Source: Deltaproteobacteria bacterium (GTDB taxonomy: Bacteria > Desulfobacterota > Binatia > UBA9968). Taken from it: DNA of 6,702 nt. The stretch is taken from assembly GCA_023250495.1 (NCBI GenBank), contig JAHFAP010000176.1, positions 1 to 6,702 of the forward strand. Reading direction: 5' to 3'. Position 1 is the stretch's first letter; the number at the start of each line of letters is the position of its first letter. Shown here in pieces: positions 1 to 6,228 of this stretch. The notes under the pieces were generated by a model that did not search any database, had not been told where the DNA came from, and saw only the letters and a program-made list of their open reading frames with translations. The translations under genes were made by a program, and so were the position numbers.

Positions 1-480
1 GTGGAAAGTTCCCGCGAGCAGAAGAATGAGCATGATGCCCAGCCAGAAGTTGGGCATGCTGATTCCGAAGAGACCGCAGCTCGTGCCGAGATTGTCGACC
101 CACGAGTTGGGCCGGGCGCCGGCCCAAACTCCAAGCGGGATGGCGAAGGTAACTGCGATCAGGATCGAGAAGATCGCCAGCTCGATCGTTGCCGGCAACC
201 TCTGCGCGATGACCTCTCTCACCGGGGCTGAGAAGCGGAAAGACTTGCCGAGATCACCGGTGGCAGCAGAGACAACGAACTTGAGGTACTGGACGTGAAC
301 CGGCTGATCCAATCCCCAGCGTCGCTTTGCCTCCGCGAGGTCAGCCGCTGTGTTCTCCTGGCCGAGCAGCATGGTCGTGGGATCGCCGGGGGCCGCGTGG
401 AGCAGAACGAAGACCAGGAGGGTGATCAGAAGGAGCACAGGAAGCGTGCCGAAAAGACGTTGGAACAAATAGACCGTCAC
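1..480 (-). CDS. ABC transporter permease, DppB/OppB type (5' part, runs off the left edge)
   Basis: This is the inner-membrane channel subunit of a peptide/nickel/opine-type ABC importer. The first 160 codons are visible; family members are usually about 305-340 residues, so roughly half is missing at the window edge. Reading down the minus strand, the protein begins MTVYLFQRLFGTLPVL and has a first membrane helix at about residues 9-29. Next come the family hallmark APGDP (30-34), the RWGLDQP segment (54-60) and GDLGKSF (75-81). A second helix lies at about 98-121, and a third starts around 132 with the SMPNFWLG motif (141-148). The GTG start at 480 is chosen because an AAAAGGAG ribosome site sits 5 nt upstream and because the first helix is at the expected distance. 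The gene follows the substrate-binding protein by 93 bp on the same strand, so the two are probably one operon. The second permease and ATPase genes would be expected further left. The transported solute cannot be told from sequence. Confidence 0.93.
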   Translation of the reverse strand, partial: MTVYLFQRLFGTLPVLLLITLLVFVLLHAAPGDPTTMLLGQENTAADLAEAKRRWGLDQPVHVQYLKFVVSAATGDLGKSFRFSAPVREVIAQRLPATIELAIFSILIAVTFAIPLGVWAGARPNSWVDNLGTSCGLFGISMPNFWLGIMLILLLAGTFH

Positions 481-484
481 CGCG

Positions 485-493
485 TCTCCTTTT
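485..493 (-). promoter_or_regulatory. Ribosome binding site that fixes the GTG start of the permease
   Basis: Read on the minus strand, AAAAGGAGA lies 5 nt before the GTG at 480. No ATG lies near the expected N-terminus, so this site supports GTG initiation. Confidence 0.7.
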
Positions 494-573
494 ACCTCAC
501 GCAACTCATCTGGCGACAGAGCCCAGGGCAACGCTCTTTTTGAGTCAAAGGACCAGCGCGATAGGCTTCTGCT

Positions 574-2091
574 TTATTTGAGCACGCGGATGTCTTCTCC
601 AAAGATCCGGCCGCTGGGCGTCGGCTTGTAGTCGATCTGCTTTGCCAGTCCGTAGATCATCTTGTGACGCCACATGAAGCAGGCTGCTGCGTCCTCGGTG
701 ATGACACTCATCGCCTCGGCGAGGACTTTTCTCCGCTTGTCCGGCTCGAAGGTTTGCCGCTCCATGGCGAGGAGCTTGTCCAGCTTGGGGTTCGAGTAGC
801 CGATGCGGGGCGAGCCTCCGGTTTCGAAATATTGGGACAGAGCTACGCTCGGATCTACCACCGACCCTCGGCCCATATAATAGAAGGGCGTCTTGCCGGC
901 CTGGACATTGGACCAGAGGGTCGCCCACTCCGGCGTGAGCAGCTTGGCGCGGAAACCCGCAGCGTTGAGCATGGGCACGATCGCCTCGTTGATTTGCTTA
1001 TCCAAGGTATAGCGGCCCACCGGAGTCTGAAGTTCCACGTCCACGCCGTTGGGATAGCCCGCTTGGGCTAGTAGCTTGCGCGCCTTCTCCGGGTTGTAAT
1101 CGTACTTGGGTTTCAGATTGGGGTCATAACCGTACTGGCCCGGACCGATCGGCCCATCGAGACGCGTGGCGAGTCCCTGCAGCAGCGTGTTGATGATTCG
1201 ATCTCGGTCGATCGCGTGGCAGACCGCCTGACGAACCTCTTTCTTGTCAAATGGCGGCTTGGGTTGCATCGCCAGGAACATGATCTCGACGGCGTCCACG
1301 GTCGTCGCCTTGGCGTTGGGGTCGCTCTCGACGCGCTTGCGCAGGTGAGGAGGGATGAACTGGGCGATCTGGATTTCGCCGTTCAATAGAGCCGTCACCC
1401 TTTGCTCATCCTCGCGCATGACCCGGTAGATGAGCTCATCCGGCGCCTGCTTCATCTGCTTCATCCCCGGATAGTCGAGATTCTTCGTGATCACAAAGCG
1501 CTGGCCCGGGATGAGCTCCTTAAACTTGTAAGGGCCGGCGCCAATCGGATATTTTCGGTCGGCTTCGGCGCCATATTTCTCGTAGACCGCTCTGTTGGTG
1601 ATGATGAAGCGGTCGAAGAGGTATTCGACCAAGGGAGCGGTCGGCTCCTTGGTCGTGAAGCGGACTGTGTATTTGTCCACTGCGGAGGCCGCAGCGATAG
1701 GAGCGATATTTTGCGGCTGTTTGCTCTGCGGATCGTTCCTCACTCGATTGAAAGAGTGAACCACATCGTCGGCCGTGAGCGGCGAGCCATCATGCCAGCG
1801 GATATCCTTGCGCAAATAGAAAATCCAGGTGTTCGGATCTTTGACTTCCCAGCGTTCGGCGAGCATACCGGCATAGTCGCCCTTGTTGAAGTCGTAGGTG
1901 CCGAGACAGCCCATGACCTGGCACCAGATGCCGTAGAGCAGGGAGACGCTGTCGCCGTAAGGGTTGAATGTCTCCATCGTCTCCGTGACGCCGATGGAAA
2001 CGCGGGTCTGCGCGGCGGCGGACCACGGTTTCCCTGCCAGAATCAGCAACGCCATCAGCCCTGCAATCAGCATCTTTCGTCGCCACTTCAT
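574..2091 (-). CDS. ABC transporter substrate-binding protein, family 5 (SBP_bac_5)
   Basis: This is a periplasmic solute receptor for the adjacent DppB-type importer. It has 505 residues, normal for the family. Residues 1-27 form a classic Sec signal peptide: basic MKWRRK, a hydrophobic core, then SAAA with likely cleavage after Ala27. There is no lipobox cysteine, so the mature protein should be soluble in the periplasm rather than a lipoprotein. The family signature lies at about 78-118: LAERWEV, a WIFYLRKDIRWHDGSPLT stretch, then ADDVVHSFNRV. Further family features are the GAGPYKF segment, the AVCHAIDRDRI segment and the YNPEKARKLLAQAGYPNG segment. The ATG start has a strong AAAGGAGG site 5 nt upstream. 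A second Met at residue 7 is less likely because it would remove the basic part of the signal. The gene leads the operon, with a candidate promoter about 75-105 bp upstream. Members bind di- and oligopeptides, nickel chelates, opines, glutathione or sugars; the ligand here is unknown. Confidence 0.95.
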   Translation of the reverse strand: MKWRRKMLIAGLMALLILAGKPWSAAAQTRVSIGVTETMETFNPYGDSVSLLYGIWCQVMGCLGTYDFNKGDYAGMLAERWEVKDPNTWIFYLRKDIRWHDGSPLTADDVVHSFNRVRNDPQSKQPQNIAPIAAASAVDKYTVRFTTKEPTAPLVEYLFDRFIITNRAVYEKYGAEADRKYPIGAGPYKFKELIPGQRFVITKNLDYPGMKQMKQAPDELIYRVMREDEQRVTALLNGEIQIAQFIPPHLRKRVESDPNAKATTVDAVEIMFLAMQPKPPFDKKEVRQAVCHAIDRDRIINTLLQGLATRLDGPIGPGQYGYDPNLKPKYDYNPEKARKLLAQAGYPNGVDVELQTPVGRYTLDKQINEAIVPMLNAAGFRAKLLTPEWATLWSNVQAGKTPFYYMGRGSVVDPSVALSQYFETGGSPRIGYSNPKLDKLLAMERQTFEPDKRRKVLAEAMSVITEDAAACFMWRHKMIYGLAKQIDYKPTPSGRIFGEDIRVLK

Positions 2092-2167
2092 ATCAGCCTC
2101 CTTTGAATCGAGCGGCTTGGACTCCCGCGTCGATGCGCAAAGATGAATAGAGCCACCAACGAGCCTA

Positions 2168-2197
2168 CTTCTATGCCCTGCCTCTATTTTCTGTCAA
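2168..2197 (-). promoter_or_regulatory. Candidate sigma70 promoter for the ABC importer operon
   Basis: On the minus strand, a perfect -35 box TTGACA (2197-2192) is followed after 18 bp by TAGAAG (2173-2168), which matches the -10 consensus at 4 of 6 positions. Transcription would start near 2160, leaving a leader of about 70 nt before the substrate-binding protein. The perfect -35 and its position in the divergent gap support it; the weak -10 limits confidence. Confidence 0.5.
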
Positions 2198-2208
2198 GCC
2201 CTGTAAGG

Positions 2209-2238
2209 TTGTAACCCGGACGGATCACGCGATATAAG
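2209..2238 (+). promoter_or_regulatory. Candidate sigma70 promoter for the MFS exporter
   Basis: TTGTAA (2209-2214, 4 of 6 to TTGACA) is followed after 18 bp by TATAAG (2233-2238, 5 of 6 to TATAAT). Transcription would start near 2245, about 33 nt before the proposed CTG start. Its -35 box is only 11 bp from the -35 box of the opposing promoter, so the two polymerases would compete or share a regulator. The interval holds a short direct TGTAA repeat (2202-2206 and 2210-2214), too small to call an operator. Confidence 0.4.
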
Positions 2239-2263
2239 GAAATCCGGCATCGACGAACAACCC

Positions 2264-2270
2264 GGGAGGA
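2264..2270 (+). promoter_or_regulatory. Ribosome binding site that fixes the CTG start of the MFS exporter
   Basis: GGGAGGA contains GGAGG (2265-2269), followed by an 8-nt gap to CTG at 2278-2280. The reading frame is open back to a TAA at 2212-2214, and that stretch has no ATG, GTG or TTG. An in-frame ATT at 2272 is too close to this site to use it. Confidence 0.7.
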
Positions 2271-2277
2271 AATTCCG

Positions 2278-3495
2278 CTGCTTCGCGTCTTTCGCCCTCT
2301 GCTCTACAAAAACTACGCGATTTTCTCGTCCTGCGATTTTTTTGCCTCTGTCGGCCAATTCATTCAGGAGGTCGCCCTCTATTGGATCGCCTACGAGATC
2401 ACAGACTCAGCCTTGGCCCTGGGCGTCTTGGGCCTGAGTGAGGCGGCGCCTCGTTTAATCCTCAGCGCTGTCGGAGGCGCCTTAGTCGATCGTTACAACC
2501 GCTTGCGCCTGGTGATTCTCATCCAATTTTTCACTGCCGTCCCCATATTCATCTTCATCGCTTTGTACTTCGCTGATGTTTTACAGTTCTGGCACATTCT
2601 TGCCCTCCAGGTCGTGACTTCTGTGGTTCGCAGCGTCAACCCTTCAGCCTCTCAATCGCTCTTGCGCGAGTTAGTCCCGGAAGAAGCGCTTATGAGCGCG
2701 GTCGCCCTTTTCACGATCGAGTTCAATTTCGCTCGGATCGTCGGCCCTTCTGTGGGAGGGGTCCTGATCCTGTGGCTCGGTGTCGGCGGTTGTTTCGTAA
2801 TCTACGGGATAACTCTCATCGCTGCTGGACTGGGGATGCTTTTCATCGATCTCCCCCCAGAGGAAATGGGCAAGGGAGAAGAAAACCTGCTCCGGGAAGT
2901 CAAGGAGGGATTCCAGTACATCTTGCAGGCGCCGGTGATTCTGAGCAGCATCGCGGCGGCCTATATCCTCAGCATTTTCGTCGGCACCTACCAGCGGTTT
3001 CTCCCGGTCTTCGCTAAAGAGATCCTCAATGTGGGGCCCGAAGGGCTGGGAATTTTGATGGCTGCTCCGGGTCTGGGCGCTGTTGCCTCCATGTTGTGGG
3101 TCGCCACTGCCGGCGAGCAGTGGCGGAGGGAAACCATGCTCTGGGTGACCACCGCTCTCACCCCGCTTTTTCTTATGCTCTTTTGTCTCTCGCGCCATTT
3201 TTGGTTGTCCGTGGCTCTTCTAGCCCTCGTCGGCGGAGGGCAGATCGCGTTTCGCACGGTCAGCCGCGTGATCATTCAAATCGACGTCCCGCATGCGCTC
3301 TTGGGCAGGGTGATGAGCGTCTTCGTGATGGACCAGGGAATGCGCTCGCTCGGTTCGTTAGTGATGGGAATCTTTGCCAGCTTCTTTGGCGCCGACGTGG
3401 GACTGGCGCTGACCTCGGCCGTATCTTTGTGCCTTACCTCGACACTTTTTTATTACCTTCTGCGACCAAAGCGGAACAACGTTGCCTCACTTTAG
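2278..3495 (+). CDS. Major facilitator superfamily exporter, EntS-like (MFS_3), probable CTG start
   Basis: This is a predicted inner-membrane secondary transporter of the family that includes the enterobactin exporter EntS and many drug or metabolite effluxers. From the proposed CTG start it has 405 residues, close to the usual ~410. The N-terminus (LRVFRPLLYKNYAIF) aligns naturally with the family's beginning. Visible motifs are MFS motif A in the loop after helix 2 (GALVDRYNRLR, residues 67-77) and an antiporter-like GPSVGGVL in helix 5 (from residue 156). A mid-protein hydrophilic loop (PPEEMGKGEENL) separates the two six-helix halves, and an LLGRVMSVFVM segment lies in the C-terminal half. 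The first in-frame conventional start, a TTG at 2413, would delete helix 1, so the upstream CTG with its good ribosome site is preferred. The gene diverges from the importer operon. The substrate is unknown. Family membership is secure; the exact start is inferred. Confidence 0.88.
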   Translation: MLRVFRPLLYKNYAIFSSCDFFASVGQFIQEVALYWIAYEITDSALALGVLGLSEAAPRLILSAVGGALVDRYNRLRLVILIQFFTAVPIFIFIALYFADVLQFWHILALQVVTSVVRSVNPSASQSLLRELVPEEALMSAVALFTIEFNFARIVGPSVGGVLILWLGVGGCFVIYGITLIAAGLGMLFIDLPPEEMGKGEENLLREVKEGFQYILQAPVILSSIAAAYILSIFVGTYQRFLPVFAKEILNVGPEGLGILMAAPGLGAVASMLWVATAGEQWRRETMLWVTTALTPLFLMLFCLSRHFWLSVALLALVGGGQIAFRTVSRVIIQIDVPHALLGRVMSVFVMDQGMRSLGSLVMGIFASFFGADVGLALTSAVSLCLTSTLFYYLLRPKRNNVASL

Positions 3496-3597
3496 CATCA
3501 ATCCGGTTCGGCGCCGCAGTCAACTCCTGTTAGCTTTTGGGCTTCCCGGGTAATCCGCGAGCCTCCACTGACCGTTCGAGCTAGCAGATCCAGATGG
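3496..3597 (+). other. Intergenic region upstream of the sigma54 promoter
   Basis: This non-coding stretch lies between the exporter stop and the sigma54 promoter. I see no hairpin followed by a T-run that would end exporter transcription. I also see no clear dyad that could be named as an enhancer site for a sigma54 activator. Small palindromes such as GGCGCC, CCCGGG and GCTAGC are present but unremarkable. An activator site could also lie inside the end of the exporter gene. Confidence 0.5.
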
Positions 3598-3613
3598 TGG
3601 CACGGCAGTTGCT
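3598..3613 (+). promoter_or_regulatory. Sigma54 (RpoN) -24/-12 promoter
   Basis: The sequence TGGCACGGCAGTTGCT matches the sigma54 consensus TGGCACG-N4-TTGCW at every fixed position, with the obligatory GG (3599-3600) and GC (3611-3612) separated by exactly 10 bp. Transcription should start near 3624, about 28 nt before the ATG of the small membrane protein at 3652. Such promoters stay silent unless an AAA+ activator hydrolyses ATP, so this transcription unit should be tightly conditional. The activator is not in the window. Confidence 0.82.
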
Positions 3614-3651
3614 ACCTTAATAAAACTCGTAACTGACTCTGGGGGTAGCTA

Positions 3652-3930
3652 ATGCAGGCTCTATTCGACCTGGGGACAGTCAATCTGGCCATTCCCGCCT
3701 GGCAGATGGCACTTTACATCGGCCTGATGGGCCTCTGCATGATCTGGCGAAAAACAAAATGCTGCCTTCTTACTACTTACTTCTTTGCCTTCTACTGGGG
3801 ATATTACCTATTCGCCCATGATTTCCTAAGTGTCGCTCATGGCGATTCGACGGCGCAGAGCGCTTACATCGGTTTCGGCCTCGCTCTTGTCGCTTTCAGC
3901 CTGATTGCTTTGTTCTACGAAGAGCGATAG
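3652..3930 (+). CDS. Small three-helix membrane protein of unknown function
   Basis: This 92-residue protein has no function I can name. Three hydrophobic segments are clear, at about residues 13-32, 38-55 and 71-89. The second is very aromatic (YFFAFYWGYYLF, 43-54). Between helices 2 and 3 lies a short polar loop with AHDFLSVAHGDST, and the protein ends with a charged YEER. Three cysteines (29, 37, 38) sit around the first cytoplasmic or periplasmic turn, which is basic (WRKTK, 32-36). The ATG at 3652 follows a GGGGG tract (3641-3645), a weak ribosome site. It appears to be the first gene behind the sigma54 promoter. I have an impression of similar short proteins with an aromatic second helix in uncultured Proteobacteria-like lineages, but cannot confirm it. 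The gene is likely real because of its clean helix pattern and promoter position. Confidence 0.75.
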   Translation: MQALFDLGTVNLAIPAWQMALYIGLMGLCMIWRKTKCCLLTTYFFAFYWGYYLFAHDFLSVAHGDSTAQSAYIGFGLALVAFSLIALFYEER

Positions 3931-3945
3931 CGAGCCTTGCGCATT

Positions 3946-4034
3946 TGTCTCAAACTGACTATTGGACAGGGGAGAACGAGAGGGCTCGCGCGTCGCGCGC
4001 GTGCGGCCTTCTCGGACGCAACTTGATTGAGACA
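3946..4034 (+). repeat. Outer 8-bp inverted repeat enclosing the hairpin
   Basis: TGTCTCAA (3946-3953) is the exact reverse complement of TTGAGACA (4027-4034). The pair brackets the central hairpin, and the right arm ends one base before the AGGAGG ribosome site (4036-4041) of the bicupin gene. Pairing would close a long leader structure next to the ribosome site. An 8-bp match over this distance could still arise by chance. Confidence 0.35.
3978..4013 (+). repeat. Strong GC-rich hairpin between the small membrane protein and the bicupin gene
   Basis: Two arms can pair. CGCGCG (3987-3992) pairs with CGCGCG (3996-4001) over a TCG loop. Below it, GAGAGGGCT (3978-3986) pairs with GGCCTTCTC (4005-4013), with two G-T wobbles and a 3-nt bulge (TGC). 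No T-run follows on either strand, so it is not a standard intrinsic terminator. It could be an mRNA processing or stability element, or a leader structure for the bicupin gene. Confidence 0.55.
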
Positions 4035-4048
4035 TAGGAGGGGCAGCC

Positions 4049-5113
4049 ATGGAGGACTTGTCGAGACAGAGGACGCTCAGGAAGGCGCCGTTTTTGGAGT
4101 GGTGCGACGCCGAGGGGCTGGCGGTGGTCACAGGTTATGGCGTGGAGGACCTGCGTACCTTGCCGCTCGCCCATTGGGAGCGCGTGGGAGGGCCGGCAGC
4201 CTACTGTCACCTCGAGGGATCCCAGGGGTTCGTCGGCGCGTTGGTCGTGGAGATCCCGCCCGGACAGAGTCTCCGGACGATCCGCCACCTCTACGAGGAA
4301 CAAGTTCTTATCCTGGAAGGCCGCGGCGCGACCCAGTTCTGGAGCGACGGCAGCCAACAGGCGGTCACGCTGGAATGGCAGGCCGGCAGCCTCTTCTCGC
4401 CGCCGCTCAACGCCAGGCATCAGCACTTCAACGGCTCGTCGTCGGAGCCGGTGCGGCTTGTGGCGGTGAACAACGCGCCGCTGATCTTTAACATCTACAA
4501 GTCGGCGGATTTCATCTTCAGCGCGCCGTATGACTTTTCCAACCGCTTCAGCGGCGAGCGAGATTACTTCAGCAGCGAGTTCAAGCCCGGGGAGCTCGAA
4601 GATACCGCGGTGAATTTCATTCCGGATGTCTACGCGGTCCCGCTCAACGATCACCCGGAGCGCGGCGTCGGCTTCAGCCGTCTGGGCATTCATCTTTCCG
4701 GCAATTCGATGGTCGGGCACATCATGGCGATTCAGTCCGGGACCTACAAGAAGGCGCACCGCCACACCGCGGGCGCGCAGGTCATCGTGCTGAGCGGCAA
4801 GGGATACAGCTTGATGTGGCCGCCGGGCGGAGATTTCGTTCGCGTCAACTGGAAGAAGGGAAGCCTCCTCGTTCCGCCTGAGGGCTGGTATCACCACCAC
4901 TTCACTGCCAGCCCGGAAGCGGCGCGCCACCTGGCATTGCGCCGAGGACTGCGCGGTGTCGGCATTCCCTGGCTTGCTTCGGTGAGCGAACGTGACGGCG
5001 GAAATATGCTCGAGCATGAGGACGAGCCGCCGGAGATCCGGGCGATGTACGAGGCTGAGCTGGCCAAGGAAGGCGTTCCGCTCAGAATGAGGCCCATCCA
5101 ACGACCAAAGTAA
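4049..5113 (+). CDS. Double-cupin (bicupin) protein, possible metal-dependent oxygenase-like enzyme
   Basis: This 354-residue protein has two cupin beta-barrels. The N-terminal cupin (about 60-145) carries motif 1 as G72...I78-R79-H80...E84...G91 and motif 2 as G113...P119...H124...N128. Its first motif-1 histidine is replaced by Ile, leaving His80, Glu84 and His124. The C-terminal cupin (about 222-300) has G231...H237-R238-H239...G250 and G271...P277...G279...H282. Its motif-1 Glu is Ala243, so it offers a three-histidine site. Bicupins with such sites include gentisate-type dioxygenases, oxalate decarboxylases and sugar isomerases, and none can be chosen here. There is no signal peptide, so a cytoplasmic location is expected. 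The acidic tail (EHEDEPPEIRAMYEAELAKE, 322-341) looks like a conserved C-terminal element. The ATG is supported by AGGAGG (4036-4041) with a 7-nt gap. lpxD starts 48 bp downstream, which suggests co-transcription. Confidence 0.87.
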   Translation: MEDLSRQRTLRKAPFLEWCDAEGLAVVTGYGVEDLRTLPLAHWERVGGPAAYCHLEGSQGFVGALVVEIPPGQSLRTIRHLYEEQVLILEGRGATQFWSDGSQQAVTLEWQAGSLFSPPLNARHQHFNGSSSEPVRLVAVNNAPLIFNIYKSADFIFSAPYDFSNRFSGERDYFSSEFKPGELEDTAVNFIPDVYAVPLNDHPERGVGFSRLGIHLSGNSMVGHIMAIQSGTYKKAHRHTAGAQVIVLSGKGYSLMWPPGGDFVRVNWKKGSLLVPPEGWYHHHFTASPEAARHLALRRGLRGVGIPWLASVSERDGGNMLEHEDEPPEIRAMYEAELAKEGVPLRMRPIQRPK

Positions 5114-5161
5114 CGGGCGGCGCAGAGAAAACCTTACTGCTCAGAGACAGAGGAGAAAAAA

Positions 5162-6187
5162 ATGAAGATCGAAGAGATCGCACGTTTGCTGGGCGGAAAA
5201 CACCAGGGTCAGGGGAATAGGGAAATCCGCGGCGTGGCAGGGCTGGAAAGCGCTGGAGCCGAGGAGCTCACGTTCGCCGAGGGTGGGCGAGCCCTTGAGC
5301 GCGCTTCCCGCTCCGCTGCGGGCTGCATCCTGGTTCCTGCGGGGGCATCGCTGCCCGGCCGGACGACCATTGAGGTGAGTCATCCGAAACTCGCCCTGAT
5401 TCGAGCGGCCGCGGCGCTCCTGCCGGCCCGCAAGGTTGAGCCGGCCATTCACCCGACGGCTGTTGTCTCTCCCAGCGCTCGGTTGTCGCCCAGTGTGCAT
5501 GTGGGGGCACACGTGGTGATAGAAGAGGAGGTGATCGTGCGAGAGGGGACCGCTCTCGGAGCCGGCGTCTTTCTCGGTCGGGGCGTGGAGATTGGGTCTG
5601 ACTCTATCCTATATCCCAAGGTCACCGTCTATCCGGGCGCGCGCATCGGGAGCCGGGTGACGATTCATGCAGGCTCGGTGATCGGCTCGGATGGCTTTGG
5701 CTACGTCTTTGCCGAAGGCCGGCATCACAAGTTCCCGCAATTGGGACAGGTGATTATCGAGGACGACGTCGAGATCGGCAGCAATACCACTATCGATCGC
5801 GGCTCCCTGGGAAATACGGTCATCGGCCAAGGCAGCAAAATTGACAACCTGGTCCAAATCGCTCACAACGTCCGTATCGGGCGCCACTGCGTGATCGCGG
5901 CGCAGACCGGCATCTCGGGAAGCGTCGAGATCGGCGATTACGTGGTGATGGGCGGGCAGGTCGGCGTCGGCGACAGGGTCCGAATCGAAGACCAGGCGGT
6001 CATCGGCGCGCAAGCCGGTATTCCCACGGGCAAGGTCGTGCGTCGCGGGAGCGCCATGTGGGGGACGCCGGCCCGGCCCATGTCGGAGTTCAAAAAGACT
6101 TACGCGCAGCTAACGAACTTGCCCAACCTCGCCAAGAAGGTGAACGAGCTTTCACGGCGGGTCGCCGCACAGTCGAAGAGCGGCTGA
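5162..6187 (+). CDS. lpxD: UDP-3-O-(3-hydroxyacyl)glucosamine N-acyltransferase LpxD
   Basis: LpxD catalyses the third step of lipid A synthesis. It moves a 3-hydroxyacyl chain from acyl carrier protein to the 2-amino group of UDP-3-O-acylglucosamine, in the cytoplasm at the inner membrane. The protein has 341 residues, typical of the family. Residues 1-90 form the uridine-binding N-terminal domain, which separates it from LpxA and from sugar acetyltransferases. Residues ~96-295 are left-handed beta-helix hexapeptide repeats, and a C-terminal helical tail follows (~305-335). Family motifs include GSDGFGY (175-181), SNTTIDRGSLGNT (207-219) and DNLVQIAHNV (228-237). In the last of these, His235 corresponds to the catalytic histidine (His239 in E. 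coli). The ATG has AGGAG (5151-5155) with a 6-nt gap. It lies outside the usual bamA-skp-lpxD-fabZ-lpxA cluster, so it may be the sole copy moved elsewhere or a second paralogue. Confidence 0.95.
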   Translation: MKIEEIARLLGGKHQGQGNREIRGVAGLESAGAEELTFAEGGRALERASRSAAGCILVPAGASLPGRTTIEVSHPKLALIRAAAALLPARKVEPAIHPTAVVSPSARLSPSVHVGAHVVIEEEVIVREGTALGAGVFLGRGVEIGSDSILYPKVTVYPGARIGSRVTIHAGSVIGSDGFGYVFAEGRHHKFPQLGQVIIEDDVEIGSNTTIDRGSLGNTVIGQGSKIDNLVQIAHNVRIGRHCVIAAQTGISGSVEIGDYVVMGGQVGVGDRVRIEDQAVIGAQAGIPTGKVVRRGSAMWGTPARPMSEFKKTYAQLTNLPNLAKKVNELSRRVAAQSKSG

Positions 6188-6225
6188 GCCGGTTTCAATC
6201 ATGGCAGTCGTGCGGCTGGCTCGGC
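6183..6225 (+). other. Weak inverted repeat at the convergent lpxD/comM junction
   Basis: GCTGAGCC (6183-6190, overlapping the lpxD stop) can pair with GGCTCGGC (6218-6225) through seven Watson-Crick pairs and one G-T wobble, with a 27-nt loop. It could slow transcription from both sides of the 41-bp convergent gap. Without a T-run it is not a recognisable terminator. Confidence 0.25.
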
Positions 6226-6228
6226 AGC

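Noticed and set aside
518..541. Short hairpin AGAGC/GCTCT followed by a run of T on the plus strand, between the two importer genes
   Set aside because: The stem is only 5 bp with a 10-nt loop, and it points against the operon, with no plus-strand gene upstream to terminate.
2..543. Plus-strand open frames over the first 540 bases
   Set aside because: The minus strand here encodes an unmistakable DppB-type permease with a GTG start; the plus-strand frames are its shadows.
1402..2106. 234-codon open frame on the plus strand opposite the substrate-binding protein
   Set aside because: It has no family features and mirrors a well-supported gene on the other strand.
2590..2603. Second sigma54-like match (TGGCAC...TTGC) inside the exporter gene
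   Set aside because: The GG and GC elements are 9 bp apart rather than the required 10, and the site lies within well-explained coding sequence.
3826..4131. 101-codon minus-strand open frame across the hairpin region
   Set aside because: Its composition is low-complexity Ser/Arg with no domain, and it overlaps the ends of two better genes and the palindromic gap.
3959..5101. Long 380-codon open frame on the minus strand opposite the bicupin gene
   Set aside because: It is arginine-rich, has no recognisable domain and overlaps a gene with clear cupin motifs and a ribosome site. It is an artefact of GC-rich codon use.
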